From positions 215,339,434 to 215,364,319 of the forward strand of contig JBOZIK010000001.1 in NCBI GenBank assembly GCA_051453625.1: 24,886 nt of DNA, written 5' to 3'. Numbering within the stretch: position 1 is the first letter of the stretch; the number at the start of each line of letters is the position of its first letter. Positions 13,137-21,856 of this stretch are shown piece after piece. A program made the translations under genes and the position numbers. The notes under the pieces were generated by a model that saw only the letters and a program-made list of their open reading frames with translations, was not told the DNA's origin and did not search any database. This stretch comes from Welwitschia mirabilis (lineage: Eukaryota; Gnetophyta; Gnetopsida; Welwitschiales).

Positions 13137-13146
13137 NNNNNNNNNN
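13137..13146. other. Assembly gap (10 N)
   Basis: Ten undetermined bases lie about 140 bases upstream of the first recognisable CACTA transposase codon, in what would be the 5' non-coding part of that element. Confidence 0.99.
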
Positions 13147-13289
13147 TGATTTAGCATCATCATTATAGTTAGGTAATTTAATATTATATTAATATTAGAG
13201 TACTTAATATTTATTTTGCATTCTTACAACTGTTAATGTTTTTTTATGATAATGTAATTAATGTTGAAACTATTATAAGAATACATCAA

Positions 13290-13647
13290 ATGGCATCATT
13301 ACATCCATCACCATCATTTTATGAATCCATTTATGTGAGAGATAAGAGTTGTATGTTTATGAATAGGTATTCGATAACCAAGTACATTTAAATTATACCT
13401 ATAACTTTAGAAAATATTATGCACTTATTTTTTTGATATTAATATGTGTAAGACATCTAAGGAATATGAGAATGATGTGAAGAAGTTCATACAATTTGAA
13501 ACTAATAATACTATTAATTCTAAAGGCATTGTTTGTCCATGTGTGAAATGTTACAACACTTGTTATCAATAGTCATTCACAGTTTTTAAGCATCTTTTAT
13601 GTAAGGGCATGAATTATACATACGTAAAGTGGATTATGCGTGGGTAA
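13290..13647 (+). pseudogene. CACTA transposase N-terminus: transposase-associated domain
   Basis: Codons from ATG 13290 read MASLHPSPSF, then YVRDKSCMFMNRYS, matching the DRSWMY-type start of the family, and end at a stop (13389). From 13444 a second frame reads EYENDVKKFIQF, then GIVCPCVKCYN, then FTVFKHLLCKGMNYTYVKW and a stop at 13645. This is the transposase-associated domain pattern (Y..GV..FI, I.CPC.KC.N, V..HL...GF...Y..W) with its CPCxKC zinc-ligand cysteines intact. One in-frame TAG interrupts it. About 55 bases between the two pieces are not coding-like and may be a lost intron or decayed linker. Confidence 0.85.
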
Positions 13648-13943
13648 ACATAAAAATAATACTATCATTAAATGTAATAGAAATAATATATTACAAGTAG
13701 TGGCAATAATCTATTATAAGATGATCATGTTTCCATGATGAAAGCCACCTTCATGTTTTTTAATGATGGCTAGAAATCATATAAAGGAAAAAAACACCAT
13801 GGCTTAAATTTTAATAATTTTAGTGATGACATAAAGAATGAAAAATATTATATCTTAATTAAATAATTTGAGGAGTCATTATAACTTGATTACATAAAAT
13901 TTTTAAAGACTTTTATGATTATCAAATTACTTATCATTAAAGT

Positions 13944-14169
13944 AATGGATGGATATTAAATTTAATGTTTTCAATGTTACTTAATCTCTTACATGACTTT
14001 TTTCTAGAAGGCAATACAACTTCAAGTTATTATGATCAATTGAAAAGGATACTTCAATTCTTAGGTATGAAACGTATTAAAATCCATACACTCCCTAATG
14101 AATAAGTGTTATATTGGAAGGAGCATAAGAAAAAAAATGAATGTCCTCGCTATGGTATATCTAGATGAA
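13944..14169 (+). pseudogene. CACTA transposase: start of Transposase_21 core
   Basis: One frame reads NGW, then MFSMLLNLLHDFFLEGN, then SYYDQLKRILQFLGMKRIKI and HTLPNE, a stop, then VLYWKEHKKKNECPRYGISR and a stop. This follows the family's block 'NGWS.KSF..LL.LL...LP.GN.LP.SYYEAKK.L..LGL.Y.KIHACPNDC.LYWKE......CP.CG.SR' almost residue by residue. One of the two cysteines in the CP.CG pair has become Tyr. A frameshift lies just upstream, where the expected lead-in can be seen in a different frame. Confidence 0.88.
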
Positions 14170-14220
14170 TATCAAATGGAGGTGATAAGGATAGTAAACC
14201 TGATAAAAGATTAACAACTA

Positions 14221-14632
14221 AAGTGTTGTAATACTTTCCATTAATTTCAAGGCTATAAAGGCTTTACATATCATCCATAATAGCAAAACATATATATGAC
14301 ATTTGAAAAGGCAAATAGACCATGGCATAATGTGGCATCTAGCAGATTTTGTCTTATAAAAAAATTTTAATGAATCATACGTTGAATTTAAATTTAAAAC
14401 TAGACATGTAAGACTTGATATTACAATAGATGGATTTAATCTCTTTGGTATGCTTTCTACTTCTTATAGTTGTTGGCTAGTTATGATAATTATCTATAAC
14501 ATACCATCCTGCATGAAAAATTTTTATATAACACTTTCTTTACTCATATCTAGGCTTAAGTAATCAAGAAATGATATTGATGTATACCTTCAACCTCTTA
14601 TGAAATAATTGAAGCTATGTAGTATGAGGAAA
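14221..14632 (+). pseudogene. CACTA transposase: core with RNVRLGL/DGFNPFG and ID.YLQPL blocks
   Basis: At 14221-14265 the reading KVL, stop, YFPLISRL matches the family's KVLRYFPL.PRLQRL. After a poorly preserved stretch, one frame from about 14390 reads FKTRHVRLDITIDGFNLFGM, LSTSYSCWLV, IIIYNIPSCMKNFYITLSLL and NDIDVYLQPLMK. This corresponds to the family's RNVRLGLATDGFNPFG, LS..YS.WPVIL.PYNLPPW.CMK and IDVYLQPLI.EL. The frame stays open for more than 50 codons before its first stop, which makes this one of the best-preserved pieces of the element. Several changes fit C-to-T decay, for example Pro to Ser or Leu. Confidence 0.9.
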
Positions 14633-14689
14633 TAAAAACATTTAATACACTTAAAAAGGAGTTATTTATCATCAAAATAATGCTACTTT

Positions 14690-14930
14690 AGATAATAAAG
14701 GTTTTTTAAGCATATGAAAATATCTCAGGATGGAGCACAAAGGGGAGAGTAGCATTCCCATATATGCCCATAAGACGAATTATCTACTGTTACCCCATAA
14801 TAGGAAATGTTGCTACCAATGGCATAGAAGATTCCTTAATAAGAATTATAGGTATAAATAAATGAAGAAACCTTTTAATAGAAAAAAAAGAAGAATAACC
14901 CATTCCTTTAAGTAGTGAACAAATTTTTTT
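14690..14930 (+). pseudogene. CACTA transposase: LSGWST and HRRFLP blocks
   Basis: One frame reads ENISGWSTKGRVAFPYMPI, matching the family's NLSGWSTKG..ACP.C. A neighbouring frame picks up YQWHRRFLNKNYRYK, then MKKPFN, matching Y.GHRRFLP.NH.YR...K.FN. At least one frameshift separates the two. The cysteines of the expected ACP.C zinc pair are lost. Beyond about 14930 the sequence up to 15249 has no recognisable coding match. Confidence 0.82.
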
Positions 14931-15249
14931 CTAGCTTAATAGCTTGGATTTTACCTACGAAAAGTGCATTTCTAAATATTAATAGAAGAAGATAAAAATG
15001 CTAAAACATGAAATTAAAAAAAATCATTTAAATATCACCATATCTTGCAAATCTAAAAGTTTATAAAAGAAATGTAAGAAAGTTAGTTTGTACATTCTAG
15101 GAAAAAATATTAGCAATAGATAAAGAGATCAATACTATTTACTCTCTCATATTAAAAGGCAACAAATGTTTATGATATAGTTTAATAGTAAATTCACTTT
15201 CTTTCTTTTACTTTTATTAATATCTTTTTTATTTATAACATGTACATAG

Positions 15250-15881
15250 GATCATCATATTCATTACAATTTGAATGTTATATGTATCGGAAAAAATGTC
15301 TATGATAGATTATTAAGAACTATCCTAAATATTAAAGGAAAATCTAATAACAAGCTTAAAGCATGGCTTGATCTCAAAGATCTAGGTATCAAAGATGAAC
15401 TTTCACCCCTCATCATGAATGATAGTAAAAAGGCATTCCTTCCACCTACTAGTTTTATGATGTTAGTACAAGAAAAGAAGTATTTTCTCAATATGCTATT
15501 AGAGTTGAAAGTTCTAGATGGTTGGGCATCAAATATTTGTAGGTATATCATATAAAAAAACATAGACTTTCTATGGTTAAAATTCATAAATACCATGTCC
15601 TTTTACAAATTTTCTTTTTATTACTTTATGTAACTTGCTTCCATTTAAGGTGCATCCTTCAATAATTCAATTGTGTCTATTTTTTAAGGAGCTTTGTCAT
15701 AATGAGATTACTATATGAATTATGGAAAACCAAAATAAAGAATTACTATCATACTTTGTGATCTTGAGAGAATATTTTTGTTAGATTTCTTGAATATTGT
15801 AATCCATTTATTTATTCATGTAGTAGGAGACATTAGGTTTTTTGGGCTTGTAAAATATTGACATATGTATCCTATATAAAG
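15250..15881 (+). pseudogene. CACTA transposase: NLDVMHIEKNV region through ILCxLExIF
   Basis: The frame 15250-15555 is open for about 100 codons. It reads HYNLNVICIGKNVYD, LNIKGKSNNKLKAWLDLKDL, FLPPTSFMML and LKVLDGWASNICRYI, and follows the family's HNLDVMHIEKNV, LDIxGKTKD, ARLDLxxxGIR, LPPAxYTLS and VKVPDGYxSNISRCV. It is the longest intact piece, with no ATG required: the first codon here is part of a larger protein. After a stop and a frame change come KIHKYHVLLQ (15575-15605) and, at 15742-15881, ITIILCDLERIFLLDFLNIV then IHLFIHVVGD, Y, stop, HMYPI. These match ILCKLE.IFPPSFFD.M.HL..HL..EA and YRWMYP. A T-rich tract ending 'acatag' at 15249 may be an intron acceptor. Confidence 0.92.
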
Positions 15882-15971
15882 GTAATAACCATACTTATCT
15901 TTTTTTATTACAAATTTATCTTGTTAGTAATTATGAAATAAGTATACATTTTTAATATATCTTCTATATAG
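15882..15971 (+). other. Relict intron 1 of the CACTA transposase (90 bases, GT-AG, phase 2)
   Basis: The transposase reading stops after the MYP block at 'ag', next to a 'gtaata' donor at 15882, and resumes after 'tctatatag' ending at 15971. Removing these 90 bases joins AG to G and continues in frame into FLKVLKG, stop, VRNNNKPEG. This is the family's YLRTLKSYVRNKARPEG block, which normally follows directly. The intron is AT-rich, as plant introns are. It is inferred from frame continuity and consensus ends, without transcript evidence. Confidence 0.75.
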
Positions 15972-16268
15972 GTTCTTAAAAGTTTTAAAGGGGTAGGTTA
16001 GAAATAATAACAAACCAGAGGGATTATTTGAGAAGTATTTCCTATAGAGGAAGCATAAATTTTTGCACTTAATACATGATAAATATTGAAACCTTTGAAA
16101 ACTAATTACAACATAATGAATTTTTAAGAATGACTCTAATGAATCATTTATACATCTAGAAGAGATATCACTTGATGGAATAGATAAAATTCTATTAAGT
16201 GAAATAGAAATTAAACAAGCACATAGATATGTATTGTTTAATACCTCTTTCATTGAATCATATGTAAG
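15972..16268 (+). pseudogene. CACTA transposase: VRN...PEG to AHRYVLFN exon
   Basis: This exon-like block keeps a single reading frame over 297 bases without any frameshift, although it has several stops. It begins FLKVLKG, stop, VRNNNKPEG (family: LK.YVRNKARPEGSIAEGY), continues through RKHKFLHLIHDKY, and ends SEIEIKQAHRYVLFNTSFIE then SYVR. This is the family's hallmark ...QAHRYVLFNC..V.PYI block. It lies between two relict introns, and both joins keep phase 2. A 109-codon open frame on the opposite strand (15924-16253) is its antisense shadow. Confidence 0.9.
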
Positions 16269-16358
16269 GTAAGTTAATTAGAATTTCATTATTTTATTCT
16301 TATTATATACATTCTTATTTTTATATATGATAAAGTGTTCATAGCTTTAAATGTATAG
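16269..16358 (+). other. Relict intron 2 of the CACTA transposase (90 bases, GT-AG, phase 2)
   Basis: After 'tatgtaag' the sequence continues 'gtaagtt', a strong plant donor. An acceptor 'aatgtatag' ends at 16358. Joining AG to A gives AGA, then GAT TAC TTT, and the reading becomes YVRDYFTTWFE, matching the family's PYI.EH...F..WF order. The length of 90 bases is the same as that of intron 1. No other splice choice tried keeps the frame as well. Confidence 0.65.
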
Positions 16359-16423
16359 AGATTACTTTACTACTTGGTTTGAATAACATGTATCGTATAA
16401 TACATTTTATATAAAGTCATTAA
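16359..16423 (+). pseudogene. CACTA transposase: WF block, cut off by an insertion
   Basis: The frame reads DYFTTWFE, stop, HVSYNTFYIKSL and then loses all similarity at about 16424. In the family only some 20-30 residues normally separate this block from the next (GP....YKGYLING). Here the next block starts about 1.55 kb away, so foreign DNA interrupts the gene at this point. Confidence 0.75.
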
Positions 16424-17373
16424 TGTTGAGGATCGTTGTACTCAAAGGGGAGGAGTAAATGGATTTCATCAAATAAAAATTAAATTAATAATAAAATGAA
16501 AATGTACAATGGAAATATCTTATCAAATAGCATGGTTTCCCAACCTAGGTACATCCACACATAGAGGGTAGCTTCTACTCATACTTGCAGATAATATTTA
16601 CTTGCAAGAAAATAGTGGTTTTTTGGTGTACTACCAATTTTGTAATAAATGAGAGTCTCTTCTAAAGTTAACACTCTCTTCCCCTCAAGAGAATAGTGGT
16701 TTTCATAGATGCACCATGAGCCTTATAATAGTAAAAGTCTCCTAATATGATAACACTATCCTCCTATAAAGGAAAAATGATTTTCTTGCTTATTAATAAC
16801 CTTACATCAAATAAATGCCTAAAATCATAATATCAAATAAACACCCCTATAAGGATTACCTTGTAAAGTCTTTGATACTTAAGAATGGACTTACAAAATA
16901 TTCAATAATAAGATAGTCCACAAAGTAAATCCAAAAGTACAACACAACAACAAGCTTGAAGATATTTCTTTAATGAATATTTAAGATTCTTTATATTGTT
17001 TTTATTATCACAAGTATGAATGAAAATAATAACAATGTAGATCCATGCTTAAATTATGAAAGTAATATAAGCTTTTTATAAATGATGCCTTTGATCCTTT
17101 ATGACAAGTTACTTTCACTTGTGTATTTTTTGTTAATATCTGATCATGATATGCCAAGATTCAAAAGATGAGTTTCATTATGCTTTAAGAACTCTTCTGT
17201 GTTTTGTAACATTGAGTCTTTATACGATCAAGTAAGATCTAACCATTTAAGCTTGAAAGGTAGTTATTTAACTTTATAATAATCACATAAGAAATAGCCA
17301 ACATCTAGGCATCAGACACATAACTTTAATTTTTATTGATGTGAAATTTGATCTAAGACATTTTCATTTTTAT

Positions 17374-17416
17374 AGACATCTACTAATAGTCAGACATTTT
17401 CACTGTGTAGATGTCT
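17374..17416. repeat. Inverted repeat AGACATCTA/TAGATGTCT
   Basis: A 9-base arm at 17374-17382 is matched perfectly by its reverse complement at 17408-17416, leaving a 25-base loop. Both arms are single-step decay products of the palindrome AGACGTCT (CG to CA on one side, CG to TG on the other). The pair may therefore be two degenerate copies of one repeat word and need not be a selected hairpin. Confidence 0.7.
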
Positions 17417-17549
17417 TCAGTTAACTTCCCTATATTTTGATGAATTTTACTCTGTAGTATTCTTGGACCTTTATAACAATGAATCCATGATGTACAAGTT
17501 CATAACTTACATGAAATCTAAGAAATTAGTTAAAAATAAAATGTAGTAT

Positions 17550-17575
17550 AGACATCTTCAAACATGTAGATGTCT
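17550..17575. repeat. Inverted repeat AGACATCT/AGATGTCT
   Basis: Perfect 8-base arms at 17550-17557 and 17568-17575 are separated by 10 bases. The same word pair occurs about 170 bases earlier, and both right arms are followed by 'tca'. The pair belongs to the same degenerate word family in the inserted segment. Confidence 0.7.
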
Positions 17576-17980
17576 TCATTTGGGTCAGATTCAACTTTTA
17601 ACTTTAGTTATCTTAAATGTGATAGCTATCTTATAGCCTATGACTTGAATTATTGTACATCTGATATGTCTTCAATTTCATAATGTCTTGACCTAGACAT
17701 ATTTAAATAATTGATTTTGTATTTTATCAACTAATCATTTTCGTAAGGATGTCTTTAAAGAACCATCATGATCTAAGATCTATTAATTTTTGATGCTCTT
17801 AGTCTTGACATGTTATGCACTGATATAAAATATTTGATAAGTGAATTTATCAAAAGTAGATTTAATAATAAATATTCTATGATTTTGATGTTTAAAATAT
17901 TTTTATTTGAAGGTTTAGGTTTGCATGTTGAGGGAAAAAGACATGCTTATGAAGGAAAAGAAAAAGAAGTGAAATGATTA

Positions 17981-18610
17981 TTACATCCTCGAAGTAGACA
18001 TGCACTAAGGTATAAGGGATACTTGATCAATGGGAATAGATTTTATGTAAAGAGGATATGCAGAGTCAACATGTTAAAATAATAAAGTTTCTATTATTTT
18101 AAATACTCTTTGTGTATGAAGTACAAAGTATAACAATTCTATAAGTAATGATGTAAAATATTATGAGATCTTAAAAGATATAGCTATATTAGATTATAGT
18201 TTCATATTTAATGTTGTGGTCATCAAATGTAAATGATTAGATTTTCTTTAATAAGCTAACATCAAGAAGGATAAGTATGGTTTTATCCTTATTGACATAA
18301 GTAAACATATCAAGAATGATCATGAACAAGATGAACCATTCATATTAGCTAGTCAAACATCATAAGTTTTTATGTAAAGGCATTGAGGAACCTTTATGAA
18401 GCATTATAGCATCATCTAATCTAAGACATATTTATGATGAGACTAAAAATGTAGAATTCCCCAAAGTGGAAGAAGATAGAGAAGATAATTTTCCATTCTT
18501 ATAGCATAACCTCATTAATAAGGAGAATGATGCTAAAATTAAAAATGTGAACTAGAATCATATAGATTCAGATGATACTATGGTCAAGGATTTTAATTTG
18601 CAAGATCCAC
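17981..18610 (+). pseudogene. CACTA transposase C-terminus (YKGYLING, TQNSGV, DEPFILASQ)
   Basis: From 17987 one frame reads PRSRHALRYKGYLINGNRF, matching GPS..V..YKGYLINGYRFHT. After a +1 shift near 18068 the next frame reads through decayed TQNSGV and SSAKDxNP blocks to SNDVKYYEILKDIAILDYSF and VVVIKCK (family: GDV.YYG.L.DIIELDY...VV.FKCDW). The same frame gives IKKDKYGFILIDISKHI and DEPFILASQTS, matching GIK.D..GFTLV.F and DEPFILASQA.QVFY. An acidic tail follows (FPKVEEDREDNFPF, then NHIDSDDTMV), like the family's acidic C-terminus ending in a DGT.V motif. The frame from 18147 to about 18350 has several stops but no frameshift. Confidence 0.9.
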
Positions 18611-19899
18611 ATTCATTATAGTATACACATTATAAAATAATATATCATTATGTTTACTTAGAGTATTAAATTATTAATATACTATTCATATTCATTTCAT
18701 ATTATAATATTTTAGATGAATACTACTTGTGGCTACATTATTAAAAGTAAAGAGAACACTAGGGATGATGCTTAACTATCTTTGTTTCTATCTACTTGAG
18801 GTATGTTGAGCAAGTTTTAAATGTTTTTTTTTTTTGCATTATAGAATTATTTTTTAACATTACTTTGTAAGATCGACTTATGAAAATCTAAGCTATTAAT
18901 TAAAATATAAGTTATTAATTTAATTTATCTTGGATAATTTTAAAAACCCTCATCATGGTTTTGATATTTTTAAACCATTATAGATGCTAGTCTTTATTTA
19001 TTTTCTTCGGCAGTTAATATTACCTCAAGTATCTTCCAAATACAAACATCGCCTTTTCATATGTTAAGGGATGAGAGCTTTGATGTGAATGAAGAAGAGG
19101 TTCTAGTTTTTAAATTAAATTTACTTACATATATAATATTTTATAGTAATATCTTATATTTAACATTTTTAAATTAACAAGGTATAACAAAAAGAGTAAA
19201 AAGGGGAGACATGAAATGTTCTAATAGTTTAGGATTTTGCTATAAGAATATACTTTTTTAATCATATTTTACAAGTGCATGTATACAGATTAAGTTTCAT
19301 TTGTTAAGATTTATATGTACACTATGGTACTACACCTAAAGATATGTGAAAATCCTAGTAAAATCCTAAGGATATGCTTATCTTTATAAGCAAGCTTTTT
19401 AATGTATTAAGAATAATGAATTATTTTAGAGAAATATAATTTTAGTTTGGGAAATATTTCTTATGCTTTCTTATTATTTTTTTTAAACAAGTGGAGTTAA
19501 AGTTTTGGAGGAGATCTTATGGATCTCTCTTTAATTATCCTTTAGCTTTAAATCTTCTTGTGGCCTCTTTGGAGTTTTTACTAGGCCCTTTTCTTAGGCT
19601 TCTCTTTTGACCCTTTATTTCTCTTTTCTAGCATTGTTTTATTTTATTTTTTTAGTTTTTAAGTATTTTTTAATAAAATACAAGAATATTTTGGAATTAG
19701 GCACATTTATTCTTTGAGGGAGAAACATTATTTTGAAAGGGAAATTTTTTTTTAAAAGAGGGGGCATTCATGTTTTAAAGATGACATCTAGTTTTTAAAA
19801 AATATTTTAGGGGCCTTTATTTTTTTATTGGGATATTTTTGGCCTACTTTTTAAAGGTTTTTTTTTTAAATTTCTATTTGTGATTCTTTTTTTTGGTCT
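18611..19899. other. AT- and T-rich DNA, no gene recognised
   Basis: This follows the transposase and may be the 3' part of the CACTA element, but no terminal repeat is visible. A short reading at 18716-18775 (TCGYIIKSKENTRDD) is too brief to assign. Around 19480-19880 the plus strand is very T-rich with several T runs, and 'gagatcttatggatctc' (near 19510) forms a small imperfect hairpin. Confidence 0.4.
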
Positions 19900-20911
19900 T
19901 AGTAAATGTTGTTCTATGTAATCCATGGTGATCCTATGCTATAATCACTATGATCTTATTACTTTAGCTAGCTTTAAAACCTCTTAGTCCTACATCCTTA
20001 TGCCTTATACATTTTATGATAATGTGATATCTCTTTGTACATCTCTATGAGTTGTGTCACTCAATGCAATTGGCATCTCTACCTACATGATTATGTAGCA
20101 TGTTTTCTAATACCCAAGGCTTCCACTTCACTGTCTTATTTTATGTTCTTCTTTAATATAATTATTACTCTCTATAAGCCTCTATCAATGGCTCCCATTA
20201 CTATCCATCATCCTTAGATCTTATTGTGTGTGCTTCTAGTAATTGATGTCAATGATCATCCCCACTTCTGTACTATATTATAGTTCTTTTCTACTTAATA
20301 TCTTACACTAACCACCACTCTTTGTAATCTCTGATGTTTGGCTTATACTATGCTATCTATTGCTTACTACCTATGTCTTATTTGTGTCCTACTTCTTCCT
20401 TGATGCACTTTTCATCTAGTGTGTTATCATTAACATCTGCATCCTTTGATATCCTTGCAATCTTTATGATGCTCCTATGTCAGCCTCCATTGAGCTTGTG
20501 TAGTTTTCCATCTACCTATAGTTGCTAATTGGCTTCCTTCTTACTCCTTCTACAATTGTTTCTCTGTGCATTACTATAGTCTACTCCATACTCCACTTGC
20601 CACTACTCCTCATATTATTGTGCTTAATGCATTCTTAGTTCTACCTTGATTTATAGTTCCTCAACCCATGCTCACCCTTGCTATGCAACTCTGTGTTGAT
20701 TGTACTACTATTACACTTGCCACTTAGTTTATTGTTGGATCCTACATGGCTTTTTCTATGCCACAACCTATGTTATCTACTTAGTATTATGTCGTATGCA
20801 TAATCCCTATCTACTTATAGCTTCCTATGTGAAATTAATCACCTTATGATCCTTTTTCCATAAGCCACAATGTGCTTTGTAATATTTTTGATGTTTGTAC
20901 TAGCTGTCAAT
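19900..20911. other. Pyrimidine-rich intergenic stretch (C and T on plus strand)
   Basis: About 1 kb in which the plus strand is visibly richer in C than in G, with recurring words such as 'ccactactcct', 'actacctatgt' and 'acttgcca'. Two short open frames (20035-20217 and 20334-20528) result from this composition. Their translations are Leu-, Ser- and Tyr-rich with no recognised domain. The stretch may be an internal part of an old retroelement. I cannot name it. Confidence 0.4.
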
Positions 20912-20984
20912 AATACCTTAGTGTAGTGGTGAAGGCACTAAACTCTTATCTTTGAGATTATGAGCTCAATTATAGGAGGAGATA
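20912..20984 (+). repeat. tRNA-derived SINE head or tRNA pseudogene
   Basis: The segment has the layout of a tRNA. A box A match, TAGTGTAGTGG, lies at 20919-20929 and fits the TRGYNNAGYGG consensus. A 4-base D stem follows (GTGT 20921-20924 with GCAC 20935-20938). An anticodon-arm-like hairpin comes next (CTC 20943-20945 with GAG 20954-20956, loop one base too long). Last is a degraded box B, GAGCTCAATTA, at 20962-20972, where the GTTCGA core expected of tRNAs has lost its CG. No closed acceptor stem is seen, and an A-rich run follows, so a SINE head or dead tRNA copy is likelier than a working tRNA. Confidence 0.5.
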
Positions 20985-21305
20985 AAAATCTATCTTTTTT
21001 AAAATTTATGCTAGTTGTTTCATTTTATGTGTATATCTGATTTTGTGCTATCCATTATGTTTGTGTAGCACATGTGTTTAACTGAGCTATTACTTAGCCA
21101 TTACCCTTGTTTTTTGCACATATAACATTTTTAACCTTTTTTGGTTTTTTAAGCCATTTTTCTTGGTTTTATGGTTTTTCTTGGTATTTTTTAATTTTTT
21201 ACATCTAAAAAGCATTTTTCCAAGTAGTTCTACTGCTTTTTAGGCGTTTTTGCATTTTTTAAAAATCATTACAAGCCCTTAACCTTTCTTTTTTTATATT
21301 TTTTC

Positions 21306-21323
21306 CATAAACTTAAGTTTATG
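21306..21323. repeat. Perfect 18-base palindrome
   Basis: The sequence CATAAACTTAAGTTTATG is identical to its reverse complement. It lies in a T-rich stretch about 320 bases after the tRNA-like head. No function can be assigned. It could be chance, a hairpin site or the centre of a small inverted repeat. Confidence 0.8.
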
Positions 21324-21727
21324 AGGTGGAGTAAGATACACTTAACTTGATTTATTTTTCACCTTATAAACCTCCACTTTATAATTTGAATAGATTAGGC
21401 TCAATTGGGATGTTAATAAAGATCTAGTTAGCTTTACTATACCAAATTTGACCCTCTGTATATGTGTTTTGATGTGTTTGTGTTTTGTTTTTCTATGCTT
21501 TTTTCACACTTAAGTTTTCATAATTAAGATTTTTAAAAAAGGAAATTAAATTATCCTAATTACATCATGTTCTTCATTGGTAATAAGTCTTGGTTGGCAA
21601 TGGACACAGAGAGCCTTTCACAAACAGAGATCCATGTCAAGGTATACTACCCTCAAAGCTTATTGGATAATATTTTACTATCTTAACTATGAAGTTTGAG
21701 CCATACAAATGGTTATATCTCTCTTAA

Positions 21728-21856
21728 ATAGAAGAGGTTCACATTCATGTGTGTGCCTTGGTAATTAAGAATATGTTCAGTAAAGGCCACAGGCATAGTG
21801 ATAAGTTATACTTGGAATTCATCACCAAGTTGAGAGGGATGCATAAATATATTTAA
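21728..21856 (+). pseudogene. Short exon-like open stretch, unidentified
   Basis: A 42-codon open frame reads IEEVHIHVCALVIKNMF, then SKGHRHSDKLYLEFITKLRG and MHKYI, followed by a stop. The residue mix is balanced and protein-like, unlike the Phe/Lys/Asn-heavy noise around it. There is no plausible start or continuation, and I do not recognise a family. It could be a fragment of another transposon protein. Confidence 0.25.

Larger units (their letters stand above)
6920..13289. other. Long AT-rich stretch without recognisable genes
   Basis: More than 6 kb of AT-rich DNA was read on both strands without finding a family motif, a long open frame or a structural RNA. The only supported internal features are a short direct repeat near 8 kb and a 10-base gap at 13137-13146. 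A minus-strand reading near 11000-11060 (ATKAYEAM) faintly recalls a retroelement RNase H block, but one short match is too weak to call. The stretch is most likely very old transposon DNA. Confidence 0.5.
16424..17980. mobile_element. Foreign segment inserted in the CACTA transposase, unidentified
   Basis: Between two adjacent CACTA coding blocks lie about 1.55 kb with no transposase similarity and no coding trace of their own. The left edge begins 'tgttgaggatcgttgtactc', followed by a purine-rich 'aaaggggaggagtaaatgg' stretch. A 5' TG start is what an LTR would show. The right edge is unclear. 'catta' before the left edge and 'gatta' near 17976 could be a worn target duplication. The segment is non-coding, AT-rich, and carries repeated 'agatgtct/agacatct' words. 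A non-autonomous LTR element is the likeliest explanation but is not proven. A large intron is the alternative and is less likely, because introns 1 and 2 are short. Confidence 0.55.
13290..18610 (+). mobile_element. Decayed CACTA (En/Spm) DNA transposon, transposase region
   Basis: Blocks of the plant CACTA transposase (TNP2/TNPD type) appear on the plus strand in the family's order from about 13290 to 18610. Between them stops and frameshifts are frequent, so no functional transposase can be made. The coding order is interrupted once, by foreign DNA at about 16424-17980. CACTA elements should end in short inverted repeats starting CACTA and leave a 3-base target duplication. I could not find a convincing terminal pair, so the outer limits of the element are unknown and the coordinates give only the coding remnant. 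Several surviving blocks are long and specific, so the family call is strong. Confidence 0.9.

Noticed and set aside
15300-15596. 98-codon minus-strand open frame
   Set aside because: It is antisense to the well-matched CACTA exon at 15250-15555.
15924-16253. 109-codon minus-strand open frame, the longest gap-free one in the window
   Set aside because: It is antisense to the AHRYVLFN exon and relict intron 1, which match the CACTA family on the plus strand.
16424-17933. TGTTGAGG at 16424 and 17926 as starts of two LTRs
   Set aside because: The eight-base match does not extend; sequence after the two sites is unrelated.
20035-20528. Two short open frames as possible small proteins
   Set aside because: No domain, no plausible start context, and a composition explained by the pyrimidine-rich strand.
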